Below are positions 56,891-64,000 of a stretch of 64,000 nt of DNA, one piece after another. A program made the translations under genes and the position numbers. The notes under the pieces are model-generated. The model ran no database searches. It worked only from the letters and a program-made list of their open reading frames with translations, and had not been told where the DNA came from. Source of the stretch: Roseateles sp. SL47. GTDB lineage: Bacteria > Pseudomonadota > Gammaproteobacteria > Burkholderiales > Burkholderiaceae_C. Position 1 is the stretch's first letter; every line of letters begins with the position of its first letter. Location of the stretch: the NCBI RefSeq assembly GCF_026625885.1, contig NZ_CP113068.1:4588001-4652000 (forward strand), given 5' to 3'.

Positions 56891-57244
56891 TGCACGTTCT
56901 TGGGCGCCCCCCGGCCCGCCATCACCGGCCTTTCCCTAACTGCAAGCTCTTACAGTAGCTCGCCGGTACCGGTATCCCCACAATGGGCTGGCCCAGGGAG
57001 ACATCGCCAGATACAACGCTGACAACAAGGGCACGCGGACTGTACGACGGTCTGCAACAGTCATTGACGTCATTCCCCCTGCTCGCCCCCCTGCGCGGGA
57101 CGATGCAGCGGCACCCCGCTCCTTCAATCGGACAGGTTGGTCCTGACGGCCACCCGCGATTCAGGCGATAAGCGCCCGCTACGGCGGATTGCTCCAGCCA
57201 CGCTCCCCGGGTGATCTTCTCCATCATCACTGGAAGGTATCCAA
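56891..57244. other. 354-bp noncoding gap before the pectate lyase
   Basis: No gene is supported. The stretch holds an overlapping direct/inverted element CCGGTACCGG at 56963-56972 (two copies of CCGGTA in tandem). There is a TTGACG box near 57064 without a good -10, and a GGAAGGTATCC ribosome site just before the pectate lyase ATG. It likely contains the pectate lyase promoter and the 3' end of the kinase transcript. Confidence 0.4.
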
Positions 57245-58090
57245 ATGAACCGATTGATTGAACGACTGTCGTTCGGCGTGCTGCTGCATGCCGTGTTCGC
57301 CCTCGCGGCACTGTTCATGGCCGCCCAGGCCCAGGCCGCCCCGGGGGTGCGGACGGTGCCGAGCTGTACCAAGGTGAATGTCAGCGCCACCATCGAAGTG
57401 GCCGCCGGCGCCACCTGGGACGGCACGGCCGTCTATGGCAAATGGGTCTGCCTGGTGGGCACGGCCTCCAACATGAAAGGCACCCAGAGCGAAGGCCAGA
57501 TTCCGATGTTCAAGCTGAACAACGGTGCCACCGTGAAAAACGTCGTCATCGGCGACGGATCGCTGGGCACGGGCACCAATCTGGCGGCCGGCGGGGCGGA
57601 CGGTGTGCACTGCTACGGCGTTTGCAACATCACCAACGTCTACTGGGCCGACGTGGGCGAAGATGCCGCCACCGCCATCAAGCTCAGCGGCGTCACCAGC
57701 AAGCTGACCATCTCCGGCGGCGCAGCCTTCAAGGCGTCGGACAAGGTGTTCCAGCACAACGGCGACGGCACCTTGGTCATCTCCGACTTCTATGCCGACA
57801 ACGTGGGCAAGCTCTACCGCTCCTGCGGCAACTGCTCCACCCAGTACGCCCGCAAGGTCACCGTCTCCGGCGTGCGCCTGGGCACGATCAATTCGTCCGT
57901 GGTGGGGGTGAACAGCAGCTATGACAGCAAGTCCGGCATTTCCGGCCAGTACGACGTGGCCACCATCTCTGACCTGGTGTATTCAGGCTCCAAGACCAAG
58001 TGCGACACCTACGTCGGCACTGGCAAGGGCAGCGAGCCCGGCAAGGACACCAGCAGCAGCAACATCGCTCGCAGCTGCATCCTGAAGTGA
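57245..58090 (+). CDS. Secreted pectate lyase, polysaccharide lyase family 3
   Basis: The protein has 281 residues. A signal peptide ending AAQAQA|APG directs export. The PL3 right-handed beta-helix signatures are strong: PMFKLNNGATVKNVVIG, GGADGVHCYGVCNITNVYWADVGEDAATAIK, KASDKVFQHNGDGTLVISDFYADNVGKLYRSCGNC. The Asp/Glu residues in ADVGEDAA bind calcium, and Lys/Arg around KLYR act in catalysis. The enzyme cleaves polygalacturonate by beta-elimination, so the organism probably uses plant cell-wall pectin. Several Cys pairs suit an extracellular protein. GGAAGG precedes ATG 57245. An unknown membrane protein gene starts 4 bp after its stop. Confidence 0.92.
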   Translation: MNRLIERLSFGVLLHAVFALAALFMAAQAQAAPGVRTVPSCTKVNVSATIEVAAGATWDGTAVYGKWVCLVGTASNMKGTQSEGQIPMFKLNNGATVKNVVIGDGSLGTGTNLAAGGADGVHCYGVCNITNVYWADVGEDAATAIKLSGVTSKLTISGGAAFKASDKVFQHNGDGTLVISDFYADNVGKLYRSCGNCSTQYARKVTVSGVRLGTINSSVVGVNSSYDSKSGISGQYDVATISDLVYSGSKTKCDTYVGTGKGSEPGKDTSSSNIARSCILK

Positions 58091-58094
58091 CGTG

Positions 58095-59144
58095 ATGAAG
58101 CCCCCACGCGTGGCCCGGTCATGGCCTCCACCGCCCATGCCCATCGGCGAGAGCCGGTGGCAGCGCCGGGCCCGCATGGGGGCGTCCCCCAAACGCTGGC
58201 AGCGCCCCACGGCCCTGGCGGGACTCACAGGGCTAACGGCCGTGGCCCTGGCCCTCCTGGCTGGCGCTGCCTGGCTGGCTTGGGACGGTTTCCTGTCAGA
58301 AGCCCCTGTCCGACTGCACCCCGACGCGGTCGGCCCGTCGAATCGCAGCCCCTGGGCGCAGGCGGCCACCGCCACGGCCGTCGCGGAAGCTTCCGCCGAC
58401 CGCCCGCCGCCCACGGACACCACCACCTTGGCGCAGTGGCAGGCGCTATTGGCAGCCGAATGGGTGCGAGATGCTCAGCAGGCGTGGCGTCACGCCCTTC
58501 AGCTCGCCGCGCTGCGGCCAGCGTGGGCCGAGGCGCTCGTGCAACCGCTGCTGGAGCCTTTGTGGCAGCGGCGGGAGTTTGAAGGCATGCTCAACAGCCT
58601 CGACCAGACGCCAGGCCTTCCCGCCCAGTGGCGGGACACCTGGGCCTCCGCCACGCTCAGCCAGTGGACCCATTTTGCGCCGGCGCAAGCCGCCGCCTGG
58701 GCGTCCGCCCGCGCTCAGCGCGCCATGCCCGGTGCGGCCGAGGCGCTGGTGGCGGTCAATGATCGCTGGGCCCATCAGGATGCACGGTCAGCCACGATGT
58801 TTGCCAGCACCCTGCCCGGTATCACGGGTCAGGCGCTTCTGACCGAATCGCTGAGCCGCTGGCTGGCGCTGGATGGCACTGCCGCCCGATCATGGATCCG
58901 GACCCAAGGCACCAACGGAAGTCTGGATGCAGCCATTGCGCTGCATGCCACACAGGATGAATTGGCCCGTCAATCCCCGCAGGAAGCCATCGAGCTGGTC
59001 CGGCACATTGCGGACCCAGCGCGGCGCCAGCAGGCGCAATGGGCCCTGGCGCAGACCTTGCGGGACATCGATCCCAACCGGCAGGACCTGCTGGATCAGG
59101 CGCTGCAGGGCGCAGGGCCGACGCCGATGGAGCCCCTGCCCTGA
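58095..59144 (+). CDS. Unknown single-pass membrane protein with helical repeats
   Basis: The protein has 349 residues and no family is recognised. A basic N-terminus and one transmembrane helix (AGLTGLTAVALALLAGAAWLAWDGF, about residues 43-67) suggest an inner-membrane anchor with a periplasmic helical domain. That domain shows about 33-residue repeats with the pattern 'RWA..D..SA..FA..LPG...QALL.ESL.RWLALDG.AAR.W', and later 'LARQSPQEAIELVRHIADPARRQQAQWALAQTL', an alpha-solenoid look. ATG 58095 lies 4 bp after the pectate lyase stop; a GTG at 58092 is an alternative. It is probably cotranscribed with the lyase. Confidence 0.65.
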   Translation: MKPPRVARSWPPPPMPIGESRWQRRARMGASPKRWQRPTALAGLTGLTAVALALLAGAAWLAWDGFLSEAPVRLHPDAVGPSNRSPWAQAATATAVAEASADRPPPTDTTTLAQWQALLAAEWVRDAQQAWRHALQLAALRPAWAEALVQPLLEPLWQRREFEGMLNSLDQTPGLPAQWRDTWASATLSQWTHFAPAQAAAWASARAQRAMPGAAEALVAVNDRWAHQDARSATMFASTLPGITGQALLTESLSRWLALDGTAARSWIRTQGTNGSLDAAIALHATQDELARQSPQEAIELVRHIADPARRQQAQWALAQTLRDIDPNRQDLLDQALQGAGPTPMEPLP

Positions 59145-59150
59145 GTCTGA

Positions 59151-59184
59151 CCCACTGCGCCCCCCACTGCGCCCCCCACTGCGC
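59151..59184. repeat. 12-bp tandem repeat CCCACTGCGCCC, 2.8 copies
   Basis: Three head-to-tail copies (the last one truncated) of CCCACTGCGCCC lie 6 bp after the stop of the unknown membrane protein and about 60 bp before the end of zipA. They mark the zipA-side edge of the accessory block. No matching repeat is seen at the ligA side. Confidence 0.85.
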
Positions 59185-59246
59185 GAATCCAATGGCGGGG
59201 CCCGTTGCCGTCAGAAGGAGGCCCCCGCCGTGTGCGGGTCAGGCGC

Positions 59247-60326
59247 TCAGCTGAACAGCCGCCGTGCCACCGGCGACCCAGCCGCCAGGTCGCGCGCGGC
59301 CAGCGCCTTGTAGAGCGTTGCCAGCTCCTGGCCGATGGCCTGGAAGGCATGCAGGTTCAACACCTGCCCACGGTCATCACAGATATCGGCTTCGAAATCC
59401 CGCGCCAGTTGACGGGCGGATTCCTGCCAGACGGCAAACGGCTCCTGCGCCTCCGGCGTCTGCAGCACGTCCAGCGCCAGCGTCAGCTCGCGCAGCGACG
59501 AGGTGTGCGGGTCATCCGCCAACGCGGCCTGCGCATTGAACTGCAGGGCCAGCACCGGCGGAGCGCCCTCTTCCGGCGCCGGCAGCACCAGACGGCCGGG
59601 AATCGACCCGGGCACGAACCCATGGCGCAAGGCGCCCTGCTGCACAAAACCCAAGGTCCAGGCCGCGCCCTTGGCCCGCAGCTGCACCGCCAGCTGGGCG
59701 TCATGGCTGGCCGCAAACTGATCCAGCTCGCGGGCGCGGGCCACCACATCCAGCATGTCCGGGAACTCGACCATGGCGCCCAGGCCATCGGCAAAGCCCT
59801 GCACCTTCTGGATGAACTCCGAATATTCGATCTCGTTGAGCGCACCGCTGCGGTTGGCCATCTGCAACCCGGCCTGGAATTCCGAATACCGTTGGCCCGG
59901 CTGCGGAAGTTCCCAGTCGCCAGTGGCGGCATTCAAACCTTCGATCTGGAACGGCTTGGTCCCCGCCCTGCGGCTGCCCGGCAGATGCGACAAGGCCATC
60001 TCCCCGCTGACCGGTGTTTCCGGTGTGACGGTGGCCAGCGCGTCGATCAAGGCATCGATGCGGGTGGAGGTCTTGCGGGCGCGGGCCACGGCGGGCACGG
60101 TTTCATCCAGCGTGCGCAGGTCCGGCAGCGCGTCCGGCGAACTGCCATCCGCGTTGGCGGCGCCTGCGGCCAGGCTGGGCTCCTGCCGGTCCGCAGGCAC
60201 AGGCGCAGGGGCTGCCCGGCGCGGGCCGGCGCGCCGGGCGCTCCACCAGCCCTGGGCCAGCACGCCCACCAGCACCACGCCCCCCAGGGCCGCCAGCAAG
60301 GCGGTAAGGCTCCAGTCGGTCGTCAT
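59247..60326 (-). CDS. zipA: Cell division protein ZipA
   Basis: The protein has 359 residues. An N-terminal membrane anchor (LTALLAALGGVVLVGVLAQGWW, about residues 7-28) is followed by a Pro/Ala-rich flexible region. The C-terminal FtsZ-binding ZipA domain holds YSEFQAGLQMANRSGALNEIEYSEFIQKVQGFADGLGAMVEFPDMLDVVARARELDQFAASHDAQLAVQL. ZipA tethers FtsZ to the membrane at the division site. It lies 91 bp downstream of smc on the same strand, as in other betaproteobacteria; ligA, normally next, is displaced. Confidence 0.88.
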   Translation of the reverse strand: MTTDWSLTALLAALGGVVLVGVLAQGWWSARRAGPRRAAPAPVPADRQEPSLAAGAANADGSSPDALPDLRTLDETVPAVARARKTSTRIDALIDALATVTPETPVSGEMALSHLPGSRRAGTKPFQIEGLNAATGDWELPQPGQRYSEFQAGLQMANRSGALNEIEYSEFIQKVQGFADGLGAMVEFPDMLDVVARARELDQFAASHDAQLAVQLRAKGAAWTLGFVQQGALRHGFVPGSIPGRLVLPAPEEGAPPVLALQFNAQAALADDPHTSSLRELTLALDVLQTPEAQEPFAVWQESARQLARDFEADICDDRGQVLNLHAFQAIGQELATLYKALAARDLAAGSPVARRLFS

Positions 60327-60417
60327 TGGGTGATTGTCTCCGTCTCCCGAGCACCCGATGGCCTTGCTTCATCAGAAACTTCCAGGCTGGCCATTCGGGT
60401 CATCAGGTTCATCGCTC

Positions 60418-63400
60418 TCACTGCTCGGCCATTGCCAGCGCAGACTCCATGTCCACCGCCACGATCCGGGACACGCCCTGCTCCTGCATCGTCACGCCGA
60501 TGAGTTGCTTGGCCATCTCCATGGCAATCTTGTTGTGGGAGATGAACAGGAACTGCGTCACCTTGCTCATCTCCGCCACCAGACGGGCATAACGCTCGGT
60601 GTTGGCGTCGTCCAGCGGAGCGTCCACTTCGTCCAGCAGACAGAACGGGGCCGGATTGAGCTGGAAAATGGCAAACACCAGTGCAATCGCGGTGAGCGCT
60701 TTTTCGCCGCCGGAGAGCAGGTGGATGGTGCTGTTCTTCTTGCCTGGCGGCTGGGCCATGACCTGCACGCCGGCATCCAGGATCTCGTCGCCGGTCATCA
60801 CCAGCTTGGCCTGTCCCCCCCCGAACAGGCTGGGGAACATCCGCCCGAAATGCTCGTTGACCTGCTGGAAGGTGGTGCCCAGCAGATCGCGGGTTTCCAG
60901 GTCAATCTTGTGGATGGCGTCTTCCAGCGTGGTGATGGCGTTGGTCAGGTCCCCGTATTGGGAATCCAGAAAGGTCTTGCGCTCACGGGCGGCGCCCAGT
61001 TCGTCCAGCGCGGCCAGGTTGACGGCCCCCAGCGCGGCAATGTCGCGGTTGATGCGGTCGATCTCGCCCTGCAGCCCATAGAGCTTCACGCTGCCGTCTT
61101 CAAGGGTCTTGGCCAGGGCTTCCAGGTCCACCTGGGCCGCCACCAACTGCTCCATGAACTGCTGACCGCCGAGGGCGGCCGCCTGTTCATCCAGCTGCAG
61201 CCGGGTGATGCGCTCGCGCATCGGCTCCAGTGCCCGTTCAATGGTCAGGCGCTGTTCTTCGCCACGCTTAAGGCGCAGGCTCAGGTCGTCATAAGCCGCC
61301 CGCACCGTGGCCAGCGCAGCTTCACGTTCCATCTTCAGCGCCAGCGCATCTTGCAGGCCCGCCTGGGCAGCGGCGTCGTCCAGCTCCTCGCGCTCACGGC
61401 CCATGTTCTGGATGGTCTGCTCATTGACCTGCACCTGCTGGCGCGAGGTTTCGATGCTGCGTTGCAGTTCCCCGCGCTTGGCCGCCAGCGCACGGGCACT
61501 GAACACGGCTTCCTGGGCGCGGCGCTCCAGCACCCGCTGATGTTCGCGGGCTTCCGTCACCTTGCGCTCGGCCTGGATGACCGCTTCGTCCAGCTCGGCA
61601 TGGCGCTCCTGCGTGGTCGCCAGTTGCAGGTCCAGCTCTTCAAAGCGCGCTTCGCCTTCCATGCGGCGCTCCAGCAGGCCTTCCTGCTGGGCATCGATGT
61701 CGGCCAGTTCTTCATCCAGCTGGGTACGGCGGGCAACGGCGGCTTCGGTCTGCTGCGCCAAGCGCAGCAGTTCCACCTGCAGTTGATGCGCGCGGGCTTG
61801 CGTCTCGCTGGCCTCGCGGCGCAGCACGGCCAGGCGCTGGGCGGCCTCGGTGTAGGCCGCCTCGGCGCGGATGGCCTGGGCGCGGGCTTCGTCGCTGATC
61901 AGCGTCTGGGCGCGCTGCTCCAGCGAGAGTTGTTCGATCTCCTGCGCGCGGGCCAGCAGGCCGGCGGTCTCGCTGTCGGGGGCATAGAAGCTGACGGCGA
62001 ACTGGCTGACCGCATGGCCTTCACGGGTCATGATGACTTCACCGTGCGTCAGCTTGGGACGGTCGGCCAGGGCCTGGGCGATGGACTCGGCGGTGTAGAT
62101 GCCTTCCAGCCAATCGTTCATCAGGGCGCGCAGGCCGGCCGACTCCAGCTTGAGCAGATCGGTCAGCGGGGACAGCGCCCGGTGGGTGTTGCTGATCTCC
62201 GCCTGCGGCGCCGCATAAAACGCCAAGCGGGCGGGCGGCGGGTCCTGTACAAAGGCCTGCACCGTCTCCAGACGCCCCACCAACAAGGCGCCCATGCGCT
62301 CCCGCAAGGCTGCTTCCAGGGCGTTTTCCCAACCTTGGGTGATGTGCAGCTGCGTCCATAGCCCCTGCAGATCCTGCAGGCCGTGACGGGCCAGCCAGGG
62401 CTTGAGCTTGCCTTCGGTCTGCACCTTCTCCTGCAGCGCACGCAGTGCGGCGAGACGGGCGGCGATATCGGTCAGCCGGGCCGCCTGGCTCTGTGCTTCC
62501 TGCTGGGCGGCCTGGCGCTGTTCATCCGCCTGCGGCACGGCTTCGGCCAGTTCTGCGAGACGGGCGTCGGCCACGGCCTGCTGCTCGTCGGCGGCGGCGC
62601 TGAGGCGTTTGACCTCGTCCAGCTTGTCATGCTGGGGGGCGGCCAGCCCCTGACGCTCCTGGGCCAGGCGGTCGCGCCGGCTGCGCAGGCCCCGCAGCTG
62701 TTCATCGACGCTGCGGCTTTCGGCGGCCAGCACCTGGATCTGCTGCTGCACCTGGGCGACCTGGCCGCGTTGTTCGTTGGCGCGCGCCTGGGCCGCGCGC
62801 AACTGGTCTTCGACCTCGGGCAGCTTCATGGCCTGGTCTTCCGCCTGCGCGGCCAGAATTTCGCTCTGCTCCTCGGCCTGCGCCATCTGGCCAGCCACGT
62901 CATCCAGCTCGGCCTGCGCCTGCTCGGCCCGTTCCTGCCACTGCTGGTTCTGGGTCTGCAGCTCCACCAGACGCTGCTCCAGGCGTTGGCGCCCTTCCAC
63001 CACATAGCGAATGCGCTCTTCCAGCCGGCTTACCTCCAGCTGCGCGTCGGCCATGCGGCCCTGCGCGGCATGCAGGTCGTCACCGGCCGCGTAGTGGGCC
63101 TGGCGGATGGTTTCCAGCTCGGTTTCCAGATGGCGCAGTTCCGCCATGCGGGCTTCCAGCGCATTCACCGCCTCGGCATGTTCGGTCTTCACCCGCGTGG
63201 CTTCACCGGAGGCGTCCCGGTGCTTGAGGAACCACAGCTGATGCAGCTTGAGCGTGCCCTGGTCCTGCAGCGAGCGGTAGCTGGCGGCGATCTCCGCCTG
63301 ACGCTCCAGCTTTTCCAGATTGGTGTTGAGCTCGCGGAGGATGTCCTCCACCCGGGTCATGTTCTCGCGGGTGTCCTTGAGCCGGTGCTCCGTCTCACGG

Positions 63401-63930
63401 CGACGTTCCTTGTATTTGGAGACACCAGCGGCCTCCTCCAGGAACATGCGCAGTTCCTCGGGCTTGGACTCGATGATGCGGCTGATGGTGCCCTGGCCGA
63501 TGATGGCGTAGGCGCGCGGGCCCAGGCCGGTGCCCAGGAACACATCCTGCACATCCCGCCGGCGCACCGGCTGGTTGTTGATGAAGTAGCTGCTGGTGCC
63601 GTCACGCGTCAGCACCCGCTTGACCGCGATTTCGGTGAACTGGTTCCACTGGCCGCCCGCACGGGCGCTGGTGTTGTCGAACACCAGCTCCACACTGGAG
63701 CGGCTGGCCGGTTTGCGATTGCCGGACCCATTAAAGATCACATCCTGCATGGACTCGCCACGCAGTTCGCTGGCTTTGCTTTCGCCCAGCACCCAGCGCA
63801 CGGCATCCATGATGTTGGACTTGCCGCATCCATTGGGGCCGACCACACCCACCAACTGCCCGGGCAACTGGAAGTTGGTCGGGTCGGCAAAGGACTTGAA
63901 GCCCGAGAGCTTGATCGAGTTCAGTCGCAT
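60418..63930 (-). CDS. smc: Chromosome segregation ATPase SMC
   Basis: The protein has 1170 residues. Walker A GPNGCGKSNIMDAVRWVLGE lies near residues 32-51. A long coiled coil is broken by a hinge around residues 510-660 (GRLETVQAFVQDPPPARLAFY...). The ABC signature LSGGEKALTAIALVFAIF and Walker B PFCLLDEVDAPLDDAN come at the C-terminus. SMC with ScpAB organises and separates chromosomes. The start ATG 63930 opens MRLNSIKLSGFKSFADPT, the canonical N-terminus. Confidence 0.97.
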   Translation of the reverse strand: MRLNSIKLSGFKSFADPTNFQLPGQLVGVVGPNGCGKSNIMDAVRWVLGESKASELRGESMQDVIFNGSGNRKPASRSSVELVFDNTSARAGGQWNQFTEIAVKRVLTRDGTSSYFINNQPVRRRDVQDVFLGTGLGPRAYAIIGQGTISRIIESKPEELRMFLEEAAGVSKYKERRRETEHRLKDTRENMTRVEDILRELNTNLEKLERQAEIAASYRSLQDQGTLKLHQLWFLKHRDASGEATRVKTEHAEAVNALEARMAELRHLETELETIRQAHYAAGDDLHAAQGRMADAQLEVSRLEERIRYVVEGRQRLEQRLVELQTQNQQWQERAEQAQAELDDVAGQMAQAEEQSEILAAQAEDQAMKLPEVEDQLRAAQARANEQRGQVAQVQQQIQVLAAESRSVDEQLRGLRSRRDRLAQERQGLAAPQHDKLDEVKRLSAAADEQQAVADARLAELAEAVPQADEQRQAAQQEAQSQAARLTDIAARLAALRALQEKVQTEGKLKPWLARHGLQDLQGLWTQLHITQGWENALEAALRERMGALLVGRLETVQAFVQDPPPARLAFYAAPQAEISNTHRALSPLTDLLKLESAGLRALMNDWLEGIYTAESIAQALADRPKLTHGEVIMTREGHAVSQFAVSFYAPDSETAGLLARAQEIEQLSLEQRAQTLISDEARAQAIRAEAAYTEAAQRLAVLRREASETQARAHQLQVELLRLAQQTEAAVARRTQLDEELADIDAQQEGLLERRMEGEARFEELDLQLATTQERHAELDEAVIQAERKVTEAREHQRVLERRAQEAVFSARALAAKRGELQRSIETSRQQVQVNEQTIQNMGREREELDDAAAQAGLQDALALKMEREAALATVRAAYDDLSLRLKRGEEQRLTIERALEPMRERITRLQLDEQAAALGGQQFMEQLVAAQVDLEALAKTLEDGSVKLYGLQGEIDRINRDIAALGAVNLAALDELGAARERKTFLDSQYGDLTNAITTLEDAIHKIDLETRDLLGTTFQQVNEHFGRMFPSLFGGGQAKLVMTGDEILDAGVQVMAQPPGKKNSTIHLLSGGEKALTAIALVFAIFQLNPAPFCLLDEVDAPLDDANTERYARLVAEMSKVTQFLFISHNKIAMEMAKQLIGVTMQEQGVSRIVAVDMESALAMAEQ

Positions 63931-63972
63931 CGGGTCACAAAGTTCCCTAAGCCTTTGATTTGATTGCGGAAA

Positions 63973-63989
63973 CGCCCCTTGACGGGGCG
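63973..63989 (-). terminator. Hairpin upstream of smc
   Basis: CGCCCC-(5 nt)-GGGGCG is a perfect 6-bp stem; on the minus strand it is followed by TTTCC. It may terminate a minus-strand transcript entering from outside the window, with the smc promoter in the AT-richer 40 bases between it and the ATG. Confidence 0.45.
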
Positions 63990-64000
63990 CTTGATTTGCG

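Noticed and set aside
60334..63963. Two long plus-strand open frames opposite smc
   Set aside because: They mirror the coiled-coil coding of SMC and show Leu/Gln/Gly-rich shadow sequence with no motif.

Overview
The window is GC-rich, densely coding bacterial chromosome. Its core gene order points to a betaproteobacterium of the order Burkholderiales: glyA-nrdR-minor pilins-ribD-ribBA-ribH-nusB, ybgC-tolQRA, and smc-zipA with ligA. A Roseateles/Mitsuaria/Sphaerotilaceae-like genome is my best guess, but it cannot be proved from sequence alone. I see no tRNA, rRNA, insertion sequence, integrase or CRISPR array.

Layout. 1-13.7 kb is housekeeping and envelope: the ChaC C-terminus, a MocA-like cytidylyltransferase, pdxH, a metal-type TonB receptor with a small membrane partner, msrA, a giant DUF748/AsmA-like protein, a YdcF-like protein, ubiD and a membrane-anchored lytic transglycosylase. 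The last is preceded by a strong promoter and a ~200-nt structured leader. 13.7-24.4 kb starts with a ZTP-type riboswitch in front of glyA, then nrdR, a translationally coupled set of five type IVa minor pilins (no pilY1), the riboflavin genes ribD-ribBA-ribH, nusB, an aminotransferase and ybgC. 24.5-33.7 kb carries tolQRA without tolB-pal, pcp, a solitary GspE/PulE-like ATPase, and a minus-strand run of phosphomannomutase, waaA, a small conserved protein and an acetyltransferase. 33.9-37.0 kb is an alkylation-repair operon (Ada/AlkA fusion, Ogt, DMT-family transporter).

39.2-59.2 kb is the accessory part. smc and zipA lie at 60-64 kb and ligA at 37-39 kb, all on the minus strand, whereas these three are normally adjacent in betaproteobacteria. 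About 20 kb of other genes separate them. The main content is a compact nine-gene plus-strand operon for a type IVb (R64/PAPI-1-like, conjugation-type) pilus: major pilin, TcpQ/PilL-like protein, lipoprotein secretin PilN, PilO2, PilP, assembly ATPase PilQ, PilR platform protein, and a PilT-type muramidase with a collagen-like spacer. It ends with a HerA/VirB4-like P-loop ATPase that is not a standard pilus part. Then come a CorC-type CBS protein, SixA, a 1400-residue double-kinase hybrid sensor, and a PL3 pectate lyase coupled to an unknown membrane protein. The pectate lyase suggests contact with plant material.

The most promising lead for an undescribed system is the IVb pilus operon with its terminal HerA-like DNA-pump-type ATPase, sitting between zipA and ligA without any recognisable mobility gene.
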